DNA of 18,540 nt from Bacillota bacterium (GTDB taxonomy: Bacteria; Bacillota; Bacilli; Alicyclobacillales; SLC66). The stretch is taken from the NCBI GenBank assembly GCA_021799325.1, contig JAJZAS010000005.1:1-18540 (forward strand). The letters run 5' to 3'. Both the position numbers and the translations under genes were made by a program. The notes below the pieces were generated by a model. The model saw only the letters and a program-made list of their open reading frames with translations. It did no database searches and was not told the origin of the DNA. Below are positions 1 through 8,237 of this stretch, piece by piece; positions within the stretch are counted from its first letter, which is position 1, and every line of letters begins with the position of its first letter.

Positions 1-667
1 TTAATGCAACCACCACGAGCGAAGGGAGCATATTGGCTATTTGTATCTTCTTTAATTCAAGAATATTAATCCCTATCCCAGCGATTAACAATCCCCCTAC
101 CGCTGTAATGTCAGAAATGATGATTGGCGAATCTAATTTTGAACTGAATATATGCGCTAATGTAGCTATACCGCCCTCATATAGTAAAATAGGGATCGCA
201 GATAAGGCAACCCCTGGCCCCATTGCAGAAGAAAAAATAATAGCTGAAAATCCATCCAGCATGCTTTTGGTATACAAGATTGAGTTGGAATCTGACACCC
301 CGCTTTGAATAGCACCTACAATAGCCATCGATCCCACGCCGAAAATCAAACTGGCAAAAACAAACGCTTCGGATAGTTTTCCGTATTTCCCCTTTGTTTT
401 ATTCTCGATCCAATCGCCTAAAAGTTCGATTTTATTTTCTATATGCCACCATTCCCCTATAACAGTTCCCACCACAAGGGATATCACAATGATTAACGGG
501 TTTTTCAATCCAGTCATTGCCATCGACAATCCAAGTGTTACTACAAATAGCCCAAGACCTTGAAGTACTGCGACCCTCATTCGATCGGAAATTTTTCTTA
601 GCATCAAGCCTATAATGGATCCAATTATAATGGCGAATGTATTTGCTAATGTCCCAACTAAAAACAA
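1..667 (-). CDS. DUF554 family integral membrane protein (C-terminal end beyond window)
   Basis: A multi-spanning membrane protein of the DUF554 family (YdfK/YqgA-like), whose biochemical function is not established. My reading of the minus strand is open for 222 codons to the left edge, so probably only the last few residues are missing compared with a usual length near 225-235. About six hydrophobic segments are visible, starting with the family-like N-terminus FLVGTLANTFAIIIGSIIGL. Family motifs follow: GTVIGEWW, FGVGSMAIVGAIQSG and KSMLDGFSAIIFSS. I chose a TTG start at 667 because GAGGTG lies about 5-7 nt upstream and the hydrophobic N-terminus fits the family. It begins 30 nt after the parB stop on the same strand with no terminator between, so it is probably co-transcribed with parA-parB. 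A functional link to chromosome segregation is unproven; DUF554 genes beside parB may reflect conserved synteny only. Confidence 0.88.
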   Translation of the reverse strand, partial: MFLVGTLANTFAIIIGSIIGLMLRKISDRMRVAVLQGLGLFVVTLGLSMAMTGLKNPLIIVISLVVGTVIGEWWHIENKIELLGDWIENKTKGKYGKLSEAFVFASLIFGVGSMAIVGAIQSGVSDSNSILYTKSMLDGFSAIIFSSAMGPGVALSAIPILLYEGGIATLAHIFSSKLDSPIIISDITAVGGLLIAGIGINILELKKIQIANMLPSLVVVAL

Positions 668-697
668 ATTCTCACCTCAGTACTTGCTGATATTTAC

Positions 698-1558
698 TCA
701 CTCCAGGTTTTCTTCGCTTATCAATTGAAGAATCCTGCTTAGATCATCTTCATTGTAATAATCAATTTCTATTTTACCTTTTCCGTTCTTATCTTTGATT
801 TTTACTGGCGTCCCCAGTAACTCTCTTAAATTATCTTCATAGGCTTTAATTTGTGGATGCACTATTTTATGTTTTTGTTTTGTTTCACGTGGAACATTTT
901 CTGATTTTTGAACCATCAACTCGACTTCACGTACACTTAATCCCTCTATTTTAATTTTATCCACTATTGTTTGCATCAAATTGCTGTTTTTTAATGATAA
1001 TAAAGCCCGAGCATGGCCCATAGAAATTGTTCCACGTGAAACATCTTCAAGCACCTCAACAGGTAAAGATAACAAACGCATTAAATTAGCAACATGAGAT
1101 CTACTCATACCCACTCGATCTGCCAACTGTTCTTGAGTGAGAGAAAATAAATCCATAAATCTTTTGTAAGCTTCTGCCAGCTCGACTGGATTTAAATCAT
1201 CTCGTTGCAGATTTTCAATAAGCGCAATCTCCATTGCCTCTTTGTCAGATATTTCCCTGACAAGAGCAGGTATAGTAGGCAACCCAGCAAGCTGAACAGC
1301 TCGAAATCTTCTTTCACCCGCTACAATTTCGAACCCGTCAGAAACACGTTTCCTTACAACGATTGGTTGCAAAACACCGTGTTCCTTAATCGAATTAACT
1401 AATTCATCTAATTTTTCAGAATTAAAATCACGCCTGGGTTGGTAAGGGTTCGGAACCAACTCATCAACTCGAATGTGTACAATTTCATTCATTCGATCAT
1501 CTGCTAATTGAGGAATTAAAGCTTCCAACCCTTTTCCCAAACCACTTCGCGCCTTCAA
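698..1558 (-). CDS. parB: Chromosome-partitioning protein ParB (Spo0J)
   Basis: CTP-dependent DNA clamp that loads at parS sites, spreads along DNA, recruits SMC/condensin to the origin region and stimulates the ParA ATPase. At 286 aa the length is typical. The N-terminus contains LGKGLEALIP (residues 7-16), the ParA-activating segment. The ParB N-terminal domain follows, with NPYQPRRDF near 37-45 and the CTP-binding motif GERRFRA at 81-87. A helix-turn-helix lies around 140-165 (LTQEQLADRVGMSRSHVANL), followed by GHARALLSL. The C-terminal dimerisation domain closes the protein. The start is TTG, overlapping the parA stop in a TTGA arrangement, which implies translational coupling. Two parS sites are embedded in the coding sequence (881-896 and 1028-1043), where they encode parts of ENVPRET and DVSRGT. 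Confidence 0.97.
   Translation of the reverse strand: MKARSGLGKGLEALIPQLADDRMNEIVHIRVDELVPNPYQPRRDFNSEKLDELVNSIKEHGVLQPIVVRKRVSDGFEIVAGERRFRAVQLAGLPTIPALVREISDKEAMEIALIENLQRDDLNPVELAEAYKRFMDLFSLTQEQLADRVGMSRSHVANLMRLLSLPVEVLEDVSRGTISMGHARALLSLKNSNLMQTIVDKIKIEGLSVREVELMVQKSENVPRETKQKHKIVHPQIKAYEDNLRELLGTPVKIKDKNGKGKIEIDYYNEDDLSRILQLISEENLE
881..896. promoter_or_regulatory. parS: parS centromere-like site 1 (inside parB)
   Basis: The 16-mer TGTTTCACGTGGAACA is the exact reverse complement of TGTTCCACGTGAAACA, a perfect match to the Bacillus parS consensus TGTTNCACGTGAAACA. It encodes the ENVPRET stretch of ParB. An intragenic parS inside spo0J at this place is known from Bacillus subtilis. It should act as a ParB loading and SMC recruitment site near the origin. 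Confidence 0.95.
1028..1043. promoter_or_regulatory. parS: parS centromere-like site 2 (inside parB)
   Basis: The 16-mer TGTTCCACGTGAAACA is a perfect parS match. Its centre is 147 bp from that of the first site, and it is in the opposite wobble orientation. It encodes DVSRGT, just after the ParB helix-turn-helix. Two perfect sites this close within one gene argue against chance. Confidence 0.94.
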
Positions 1559-2313
1559 CTTCCAATCACTTCCTTGGCTAAATCTAAATAAACCTCCGCA
1601 CCCCGTGAACGGTTGTCGTACTGAATAATTGGTTTTCCATGACTTGGTGCTTCACTTAACCGAATATTTCTAGGAATAATCGTTTGATACACTTTATCAC
1701 GAAAGTACTTTTTCACGTCTTCTATGACTTGAAGCCCCAAGTTCGTTCGAGCATCCAACATCGTTAAGAGAACCCCTTCAATTTCAAGCGAAGTATTGAA
1801 ATGCTTTTGCACTAAACGAATTGTACTAAGCAATTGACTTAGTCCTTCGAGCGCATAATACTCACACTGTACAGGAATCACTACAGAATCAGAACTAGTC
1901 AATGCGTTAATCGTCAAAAGACCTAAAGAAGGTGGGCAATCAATTAAAATATAGTCAAATTGGTTGCGCATAGAAGAAATCGATCTTCTCAATCGAACCT
2001 CTCTCGAAATAGTAGGCACTAACTCTATTTCTGCGCCGGCAAGTTGTATCGTCGCAAGAATAATATATAAGTTGTTAACAAAAGTAGCAATCACTGTTTC
2101 AGATGCGCTGATATCATTAATGAGTACATCATATATACAATACTTGACATCCGCTTTATTAATCCCTACACCAGATGTGGTGTTTCCCTGAGGATCAATA
2201 TCTATTAGAAGTACTTTTTTGCCCAATTCAGCCAAACTAGCGCCGAGATTAACAGCCGTAGTTGTTTTTCCAACTCCGCCTTTTTGATTGGCAATAGAAA
2301 TTACTCTTGCCAT
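1555..2313 (-). CDS. parA: Chromosome-partitioning ATPase ParA (Soj)
   Basis: Deviant Walker A ATPase that binds the nucleoid as an ATP dimer, works with ParB in origin segregation, and in Bacillus also regulates DnaA. The deviant Walker A motif KGGVGKTTT lies about 10 residues from the N-terminus. It is followed by VLLIDIDPQGN (Walker A' region) and by DYILIDCPPSLGLLTINAL (Walker B). The C-terminal PRNIRLSEAPSHGKP and RGAEVYLDLAKEV are near-identical to what I know of Bacillus Soj. I chose the ATG at 2313 (252 aa) because GGGAG sits 8 nt upstream; an in-frame TTG at 2328 lies upstream but overlaps that Shine-Dalgarno sequence. The stop overlaps the parB start by 4 nt, so the two form a coupled operon. 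No convincing promoter was recognised in the 50 bp between the upstream terminator and the start, although a TACAAT hexamer is present there. Confidence 0.97.
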   Translation of the reverse strand: MARVISIANQKGGVGKTTTAVNLGASLAELGKKVLLIDIDPQGNTTSGVGINKADVKYCIYDVLINDISASETVIATFVNNLYIILATIQLAGAEIELVPTISREVRLRRSISSMRNQFDYILIDCPPSLGLLTINALTSSDSVVIPVQCEYYALEGLSQLLSTIRLVQKHFNTSLEIEGVLLTMLDARTNLGLQVIEDVKKYFRDKVYQTIIPRNIRLSEAPSHGKPIIQYDNRSRGAEVYLDLAKEVIGS

Positions 2314-2364
2314 TAAACCAACTCCCAAATAAAATACAAAAAATCGCTACTCTTTATTGTACTA

Positions 2365-2402
2365 GAAATAAAAAGAACACACCATGAAAAGATGGGTGTT
2401 CT
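2365..2402 (-). terminator. Rho-independent terminator after noc
   Basis: Read on the minus strand, an 11-bp stem with one bulged base (arms 2374-2385 and 2392-2402, loop 2386-2391) is followed directly by a run of T residues (CTTTTTATTTC). It lies 30 bp past the noc stop and 50 bp before parA, so it separates the mnmE-mnmG-rsmG-noc unit from parA-parB. Confidence 0.85.
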
Positions 2403-2431
2403 CCAATTCAAAAACAAAGACAATCGAGTGA

Positions 2432-3259
2432 TTAATTACCGGATTTAGGCACTCTTATAATAAATTCAATAAATTCCTGTTGATCAATTTCGTGTTTCTC
2501 CACAGTAAAGCCTGACTTTTCTATCAAATGAAGAGAACGTCTAATGGTATTAATGGCAAGCCTCGCATCTTTAGAAATAAACCTTGAATAATGCATGGAC
2601 TTCTCCTTTGGCTTCTTTGTCATGGCATCAATACGAGCTTCCGTTTGTTTAACAGTAAGTCCTTTTTCAAGAATATCCGTCAATAATGACTGTTGCTCTG
2701 CCTCTTTGAGACCTAGCATGGCCCTAGCGTGTCGTTCAGTTATTTTACGATGAATTACCGCATCTTGAACCTCACTTGTCAAGTGCAGTAAACGCAATTT
2801 ATTGGCAATTGTCGACTGACTTTTACCAAGCCTCTGCGCCAATATTTCTTGCGTATAATGATAATCCTCCAAGAAATGCTGATAAGCCAACGCCTCTTCA
2901 ATCGCACTCAAGCCCTCACGCTGCAAGTTTTCGACCAAAGCCATCGAAGCCGCCTGAGAATCATTAATATTGCGAATTAACGCAGGTATAGTGGTAAACC
3001 CTAACTTTATCGCAGCTCGCAATCTCCGCTCCCCTGCAATCAATTCATAATGATCTGATTTATGTCTGACTACAATGGGCTGTATTAAACCGTGTGACTG
3101 AATGGTAGATGCGAGTTCATCCAATTTATCGTCATCAAAAACCGTTCTTGGTTGCAACGGATTAGTAGCAATCATCTCGATCGGTAACTCATGGATGATA
3201 AGCTTATGACTCTGATCGCTAACTGATGGATTCAACCATTTTGTCAATTGTTCACGCAT
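2432..3259 (-). CDS. noc: Nucleoid occlusion protein Noc (ParB paralogue)
   Basis: ParB-family CTP-dependent DNA- and membrane-binding protein that prevents division-septum assembly over unsegregated chromosome. With the chosen start it is 275 aa, close to the Bacillus length of about 283. Seen: NPLQPRTVFDDDKLDELA (33-50), CTP motif GERRLRA (76-82) and a helix-turn-helix around 134-160. DNA-specificity positions read Noc-like rather than ParB-like: KSQST with Gln148, ANK with Lys154, and Arg176 before HARAM where this genome's ParB has Gly. The N-terminus MREQLTKWLN could be the short amphipathic membrane-binding helix known from Noc. I chose the ATG at 3259 because AGGGG lies 8 nt upstream; an in-frame TTG at 3280 would add 7 residues. 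No Noc binding site (ATTTCCCGGGAAAT) was seen in the window. It is the last gene of the mnmE-mnmG-rsmG-noc group. Confidence 0.93.
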   Translation of the reverse strand: MREQLTKWLNPSVSDQSHKLIIHELPIEMIATNPLQPRTVFDDDKLDELASTIQSHGLIQPIVVRHKSDHYELIAGERRLRAAIKLGFTTIPALIRNINDSQAASMALVENLQREGLSAIEEALAYQHFLEDYHYTQEILAQRLGKSQSTIANKLRLLHLTSEVQDAVIHRKITERHARAMLGLKEAEQQSLLTDILEKGLTVKQTEARIDAMTKKPKEKSMHYSRFISKDARLAINTIRRSLHLIEKSGFTVEKHEIDQQEFIEFIIRVPKSGN

Positions 3260-3396
3260 AATAGCTACCCCTGTCATCAAATTTGATTAAGGGGTTCTAC
3301 ACATCGCCACCATATCCTGCATCTGTAGCAACTAACGACAAAACTAGTTTCTAAACGACATTTAAAGATAAAAAATGACATCAAAAAAAGTCTTAA

Positions 3397-4113
3397 TTAT
3401 AAGGGATTCCTAGAAGCATCACCGGGCTTTCTAGGAAACCTCCGAGGAGTAGGTTTTACTTTTTTAATGTCAAGCACCATTCTTTGCCCCATATTCATAG
3501 GCAAATCATAATCATAATCATGAACAAACAGCGCTCCAAGAACGTTTGCAGCACGATTGGATAGTTTCCACTCTTCCAACGCAGAAGGCCCTTTCATCGC
3601 AAAAAAATGTCCCTCTACCTGCAAAAAAGGAAAGACCCATTCGAGTAATGTGGGCATTGCTGCAACTGCTCTAGAAACCAAATGACTGTAGGATTCTCGA
3701 TGATCCTTTTGTAAAGCCAATTCTTCAGCTCGCGCATGGATAACCGTTACTCCCGATAACCCCAACTCTTCGACCACATAACGCAAGAATTCAACTCTTT
3801 TACGCAACGAATCACAAAGTGTCAAATTCAATTCCGGCATCACTATTTTGAGTGGTACTCCAGGGAATCCAGCGCCCGTCCCCAGATCCATTAATCGATG
3901 AACCGGCAATTGTTTTTGCAGTAAAGGAAACAAAGCCACGCTATCAAAAAAATGTTTACTGTATATCTCATCCGCCTCAGTAATTGAGGTTAGATTACGT
4001 GTTTCATTCCATTTCACAAGAAATTCTGCATACTTTTGAAACTGGTTTACCTGATGTTCATCAAGCACAATTCCAAGCTTAAGTACCCACTGTTGAAACT
4101 CACTATCCATCAT
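3397..4113 (-). CDS. rsmG: 16S rRNA (guanine-N7)-methyltransferase RsmG (GidB)
   Basis: SAM-dependent methyltransferase that makes m7G at the G527 position (E. coli numbering) of 16S rRNA; loss gives low-level streptomycin resistance in other bacteria. The SAM-binding motif LMDLGTGAGFPGVPLKI is present, preceded by WNETRNLTSI and KHFFDSV, all typical of RsmG. LVSRAVAAMPTLLEW and FFAMKGP follow in the expected order. I chose the ATG at 4113 (238 aa), which follows GGGTGA by 9 nt and aligns with the usual N-terminus. An in-frame ATG at 4131 (244 aa) would overlap mnmG by 8 nt but has no clear ribosome-binding site. The gene follows mnmG at 10 nt in the same operon. Confidence 0.96.
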   Translation of the reverse strand: MMDSEFQQWVLKLGIVLDEHQVNQFQKYAEFLVKWNETRNLTSITEADEIYSKHFFDSVALFPLLQKQLPVHRLMDLGTGAGFPGVPLKIVMPELNLTLCDSLRKRVEFLRYVVEELGLSGVTVIHARAEELALQKDHRESYSHLVSRAVAAMPTLLEWVFPFLQVEGHFFAMKGPSALEEWKLSNRAANVLGALFVHDYDYDLPMNMGQRMVLDIKKVKPTPRRFPRKPGDASRNPL

Positions 4114-4123
4114 GCGGTTGATA

Positions 4124-6010
4124 TCACCCATTGGCTATCGACTGCCTTGATTTCATTTCCAACCATATCAAAAGGACTGAGATATCCGCAGGTGTCACAC
4201 CTTCAATTCGAGAAGCCTGCCCGATATCCGATGGTCGAATGATTGAAAGTTTATCCCTTCCCTCATTCGATAATCCCTTAATCAAGTGGTAATCAATGGT
4301 CGATGGTATTTTTTTGTCTTCCAGTCGTCTTTGCTTTTCAATTTCCTGAGCCTGCTTATCCACATAACCCTGATACTTTGCATCTATCTCCACCTGTTTT
4401 CGCACTTCTTCATGCAAACTGCTTGTAGAAGGAGCAATCTGATCAATCACTACATAAGTCACTTGAGGACGTCTCAATAACTGCTCTAACGAAATAGAAC
4501 CACCAGAAAACTCCAAACCCAAACGATCAAATATTTCTTTATAATGTTCCGGATGAATACGAGTTTTGTGAAGTCGATCCTTTTCGTCTTGAATAGCCTC
4601 CATTTTACGCAAAAAACGCTCATACCGCTCATCAGGAAGTAATCCAATGCGATGACCGATCTCCATCAAGCGAATATCGGCATTGTCATTCCTAAGCAAA
4701 AGACGGTATTCTGCTCTCGAAGTCAACAAGCGATATGGTTCTGATGTGCCTTTGGTAATCAAATCGTCAATCATCACACCGATATAAGATTCAGAGCGCT
4801 TTAACGTAAGCGGTTCTTTATTTAGTGCATAAAATGCGGCATTAATCCCTGCGATGATTCCCTGCCCCGCCGCTTCTTCATAACCAGAGGTTCCATTAAT
4901 CTGTCCCGCTGTAAATAAACCAGCAACTAATTTGGTCTCAAGCGTCGACATTAACTGAGTAGGCACCATGGCATCATATTCAATGGCATAGCCCGGTCTT
5001 AGCATTTCTACTTTTTCAAGCCCTGGTATGGATTTCAGCATATTCACTTGTACGTCTTCAGGCAAACTAGTAGATAAGCCCTGAACGTACCATTCTGCCG
5101 TGTTCCGCCCTTCTGGTTCCAGAAAAATCTGATGGCTAGGACGCTCTTTAAAGCGCACCACCTTGTCTTCTATACTAGGACAATACCTCGGGCCCTTTCC
5201 TTCTATATCACCCGTATATAAAGGAGCTCTGTACAAATTGCTGTTAATGATCTCATGAGTTGACGAAGAAGTGAATGTCAAATAACACTCCATTTGCTCT
5301 CTCGGTTCAATATCGTCACGAAATGAAAAGTGCAAATTAACTTCATCGCCTGGTTGCGGCGTCATCTTTGTAAAATCAATCGAATTGCGATTAACTCTTG
5401 GCGGAGTTCCCGTTTTAAAGCGAACCAATTCAAATCCGAGTTCTTTCAAGTTCAATGCCAACTGTACAGAAGGCAATTGCCCATTGGGGCCGCTGGAATA
5501 AGCAACATCTCCAATGATTACCCTTCCGCGCAAATAAGTCCCAGTCGTTAACACCACCGATTTTGCCATATATTCTGCGCCAGTTCTCGTCACCACTCCA
5601 CGAATAACACCATGATCGACGATCAACTCTTCCACAATCCCTTGTCGCAGGGTCAATCCTTTTTGGTTTTCTATCGTATTTTTCATCGTCAAACTATACA
5701 ATGCTTTATCTGACTGAGCGCGTAAAGCTTGAACCGCAGGCCCTTTACCTGTGTTGAGAAGACGCATTTGCACATATGTTAGATCAGTGTTATAAGCCAT
5801 TTCACCGCCAAGCGCATCAATTTCCCTTACCACTATCCCTTTAGCAGGCCCACCGATCGAGGGATTGCAAGGCATAAACGCAATCATATCCAAATTGATC
5901 GTAAAAAGCAGTGTTTCAGCCCCTAATCTGGCCGCTGCCAAAGCCGCTTCCGCTCCCGCATGACCTGCACCAATCACGATCACATCAAAATTTCCTGCAT
6001 GATAACGCAT
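4124..6010 (-). CDS. mnmG: tRNA uridine-5-carboxymethylaminomethyl modification enzyme MnmG (GidA)
   Basis: FAD-dependent partner of MnmE; together they install the cmnm5/nm5 group on wobble U34 of certain tRNAs. The dinucleotide-binding motif GAGHAGAEAA is at residues 14-23. GidA signatures follow: GPAKGIVVREIDALGGEM, GPRYCPSIEDK, TGQINGTSGYEEAAGQG and the C-terminal TSRAEYRLLLRNDNADIRL block. I chose the ATG at 6010 (628 aa) because AAGAAGG lies about 8 nt upstream. GTG at 6019 and TTG at 6016 are in frame but run into that ribosome-binding site. mnmE lies 28 bp upstream on the same strand and rsmG 10 bp downstream, the classic trmE-gidA-gidB order. Confidence 0.97.
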   Translation of the reverse strand: MRYHAGNFDVIVIGAGHAGAEAALAAARLGAETLLFTINLDMIAFMPCNPSIGGPAKGIVVREIDALGGEMAYNTDLTYVQMRLLNTGKGPAVQALRAQSDKALYSLTMKNTIENQKGLTLRQGIVEELIVDHGVIRGVVTRTGAEYMAKSVVLTTGTYLRGRVIIGDVAYSSGPNGQLPSVQLALNLKELGFELVRFKTGTPPRVNRNSIDFTKMTPQPGDEVNLHFSFRDDIEPREQMECYLTFTSSSTHEIINSNLYRAPLYTGDIEGKGPRYCPSIEDKVVRFKERPSHQIFLEPEGRNTAEWYVQGLSTSLPEDVQVNMLKSIPGLEKVEMLRPGYAIEYDAMVPTQLMSTLETKLVAGLFTAGQINGTSGYEEAAGQGIIAGINAAFYALNKEPLTLKRSESYIGVMIDDLITKGTSEPYRLLTSRAEYRLLLRNDNADIRLMEIGHRIGLLPDERYERFLRKMEAIQDEKDRLHKTRIHPEHYKEIFDRLGLEFSGGSISLEQLLRRPQVTYVVIDQIAPSTSSLHEEVRKQVEIDAKYQGYVDKQAQEIEKQRRLEDKKIPSTIDYHLIKGLSNEGRDKLSIIRPSDIGQASRIEGVTPADISVLLIWLEMKSRQSIANG

Positions 6011-6038
6011 ACTCAACACCTTCTTTCACTAATCAACC

Positions 6039-7418
6039 TTATTTACCCAAACAAAATTGACTGAAAATTTGGTCCAACAAATCTTCTCTTGGCGTTTCAC
6101 CTATGATTTCTCCAAGTGTCACCCATGCAGAATGTAAATCGACAGCGACAAGATCAAGTGTTTGTCCAAAACGAATCGCTTCTAAAACACCTTTTAAATT
6201 CTCTAATGCTGACTCTATTAAGCTGATATGTCTTGAATTGGCTACAAATGTTGCATCTTTGGGCTGCATGTCGCCATGAAATATAACCTCGATCATCAAT
6301 GTCTCAAGATTTTCAATGGCTGACCTATCAAATACAGAAAAATGAATGACGCGTTCCAAGTCCACAAAGGATTGTAGTTCATTTGCAGTAGTTCGACACA
6401 CTAGATCTGATTTACTAAGAATGACGATGACAGGCAAATTTTTTGCTTCTTGCATCAATTCTATATCAGTATCAGACAAATCACGGCTTTGATCAATCAT
6501 GATCAACACCAAATCGGCATCCCGTAACGCTTTTTTACTTCTCTGTACACCAAGCTGTTCAACCACATCAAGCGTCTCCCGTATTCCCGCTGTGTCCATG
6601 ATTTTAAGTGGAACACCGCCAATCTGAATGCGTTCCTCCAACACATCCCTCGTTGTTCCAGGAATGTCAGTCACAATGGCGCGATCAAACCTGGCCAATT
6701 GATTCAACAACGAAGATTTGCCAACATTAGGCCTGCCCACGATAGCTACGCGAATGCCATCACGTAAAATTCTACCCTGATTAGCTTCCGTTAGAATTCT
6801 CAATAACTCTGCTTCCAGTTGAGAAACCCCCACATAAACATGTTTCAACGTTGCCTCTTCCTCATCGTGCTCCGGGTAATCAATCGTTACTTCAATATGA
6901 GCCATCAATTGAATCATTTGATGACGAATATTTCTAATCAAAGTTGTCATACTGCCTTCAAGTTGTCGAAGAGAAGCGGCCTTTGCGGCATCTGTTTGTG
7001 ACCTGATCAATTCCATCACGCCTTCAGCTTGTGTCAAATCAATTCTGCCACCAAGAAATGCACGTTTGGTAAATTCACCCGGATCCGCGATTCGAGCTCC
7101 CGCCCTAATTACCTCACCAAGTACCTCTTGAACAGCTTGAAATCCACCATGTGTGCTGATTTCCACCACATCTTCAGTGGTATAGGTTTTTGGACCCTTC
7201 ATCACAGTAACCAACACTTCATCGATCACGCGTTTCCCATCCATCGAATAGATACGGCCAAACCATACCGTATGGGAAGCAACATCCTTTAATGAATTTT
7301 TACCCTTAAAAATCCGATCAACAACATCAACAGCCTGGTTGCCGCTCACCCGGATTACGGCAATACTAGCCTCGCCAACCGCCGTGGCTATTGCAGCAAT
7401 CGTGTCATGGAAATCCAT
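6039..7418 (-). CDS. mnmE: tRNA modification GTPase MnmE (TrmE)
   Basis: G-domain protein that dimerises and acts with MnmG in U34 wobble modification. At 459 aa the length is normal. The N-terminal tetrahydrofolate-binding domain covers roughly 1-118 (DTIAAIATAVGEASIAVIRVSG, KGPKTYTTEDVVEISTHGG). The helical domain and inserted Ras-like G domain follow: P-loop GRPNVGKS at 228-235, switch DIPGTTRD near 251-258, and G3 DTAGIRET at 275-282. The C-terminal FCLGK supplies the conserved cysteine. The G4 motif reads SKSD (335-338) rather than the usual NKxD, an uncommon Asn-to-Ser substitution at the guanine-recognition position. The start ATG at 7418 is preceded by GGAGG at 5 nt. It is first in the mnmE-mnmG-rsmG-noc group. 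Confidence 0.97.
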   Translation of the reverse strand: MDFHDTIAAIATAVGEASIAVIRVSGNQAVDVVDRIFKGKNSLKDVASHTVWFGRIYSMDGKRVIDEVLVTVMKGPKTYTTEDVVEISTHGGFQAVQEVLGEVIRAGARIADPGEFTKRAFLGGRIDLTQAEGVMELIRSQTDAAKAASLRQLEGSMTTLIRNIRHQMIQLMAHIEVTIDYPEHDEEEATLKHVYVGVSQLEAELLRILTEANQGRILRDGIRVAIVGRPNVGKSSLLNQLARFDRAIVTDIPGTTRDVLEERIQIGGVPLKIMDTAGIRETLDVVEQLGVQRSKKALRDADLVLIMIDQSRDLSDTDIELMQEAKNLPVIVILSKSDLVCRTTANELQSFVDLERVIHFSVFDRSAIENLETLMIEVIFHGDMQPKDATFVANSRHISLIESALENLKGVLEAIRFGQTLDLVAVDLHSAWVTLGEIIGETPREDLLDQIFSQFCLGK

Positions 7419-7456
7419 TTCATCCTCCGCATCTCATTAGATAGTGAAAACGCAAT

Positions 7457-7500
7457 AAAAGGTTGGATCGGCAAAAAAAATCAAGCACGGTCTCCAACCT
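7457..7500 (-). terminator. Possible terminator hairpin after jag
   Basis: On the minus strand an 8-bp perfect stem AGGTTGGA/TCCAACCT (7493-7500 with 7460-7467) is followed by a short T-run. The 25-nt loop is long for an intrinsic terminator, which lowers confidence. The position, between jag and mnmE, is where a transcript end is expected. A TATAAT hexamer on the same strand at 7515-7520 lies upstream of the hairpin without a recognisable -35. Confidence 0.4.
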
Positions 7501-7544
7501 CAAATGTTAGGTTAATTATATGTTGTAAAAACTATAAACCTTTT

Positions 7545-8237
7545 TTACTTGGCACGCGAATGTGATGAAGAAACTCGGCGATTACGCGAATTGTATTTGG
7601 GTCTCGATGAAGATACAACGAGATTATTCGGAATAATAATAATAGCCCGATCAGGTTCAACGCCTCTACTCTCAGTCCGTACATCAGTACGATCCTGAAG
7701 TGCCGTATGAATCAATTTGCGATCATGAGCAGACATAGGTTCAAGTCGTATTTCGCGACCTAAAGCTACTGCTTTTTCCGCTTGTTTCAAAGCATTTTTA
7801 ATCATTGATTCTTGTCTACGCTGACGGTAATTCTCTGCATCCACCACAAACCTCAGTGGTGATTCCGTGTACTTATTCCCTACAGCGTTCGTTAAATGCT
7901 GTAGGGCATCCAATGTTTGACCATGCTTACCAATCAGCATGCCCACCCGGTCACCGCTGAGATTCACCAATACTTCTTTATTTTTTGCCTCAGAAGTGAT
8001 TTTGATGGAAAATCCCATATTAATAAACAGTTCTCGTAAAAATCGTTCTGCATCACCCAACGGATTTTCAATGACGGATACCTCTACAAGCGCATCCTTT
8101 GCACCAATTCCCAAAAACCCCTTAGATGGTGCCACAATCACTTCCACTTGGGCACGATCCCTGCCAATATTCAATTGTTGTAAAGCATTTTCAACAGCCA
8201 GTTCCACCGTCTTTGCAGTGACGGAAACTTTCTTCAT
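7545..8237 (-). CDS. jag: RNA-binding protein Jag (KhpB), Jag_N-KH-R3H
   Basis: Cytoplasmic RNA-binding protein of the KhpB/Jag family, linked in other Firmicutes to cell elongation and division and encoded next to yidC/spoIIIJ. At 230 aa, the Jag_N domain occupies about 1-55 with SKGFLGIGAKDA at 38-49. The KH domain has GMLIGKHGQTLDALQ at 99-113. The R3H domain covers about 145-205 with the Arg-x3-His pair R173 and H177, ending in DRAIIIIPN. A basic, Ser/Arg-rich tail follows (about 208-230) and is likely disordered. The start overlaps the yidC stop by 4 nt (ATGA), so translation is probably coupled to yidC. Confidence 0.95.
   Translation of the reverse strand: MKKVSVTAKTVELAVENALQQLNIGRDRAQVEVIVAPSKGFLGIGAKDALVEVSVIENPLGDAERFLRELFINMGFSIKITSEAKNKEVLVNLSGDRVGMLIGKHGQTLDALQHLTNAVGNKYTESPLRFVVDAENYRQRRQESMIKNALKQAEKAVALGREIRLEPMSAHDRKLIHTALQDRTDVRTESRGVEPDRAIIIIPNNLVVSSSRPKYNSRNRRVSSSHSRAK

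Noticed and set aside
33..308. A 91-codon plus-strand open frame at the left edge
   Set aside because: It is antisense to the DUF554 gene, whose minus-strand frame shows clear family motifs.
7515..7520. TATAAT on the minus strand upstream of mnmE
   Set aside because: No suitable -35, and it lies before the putative jag terminator, so it is a poor candidate for the mnmE promoter.
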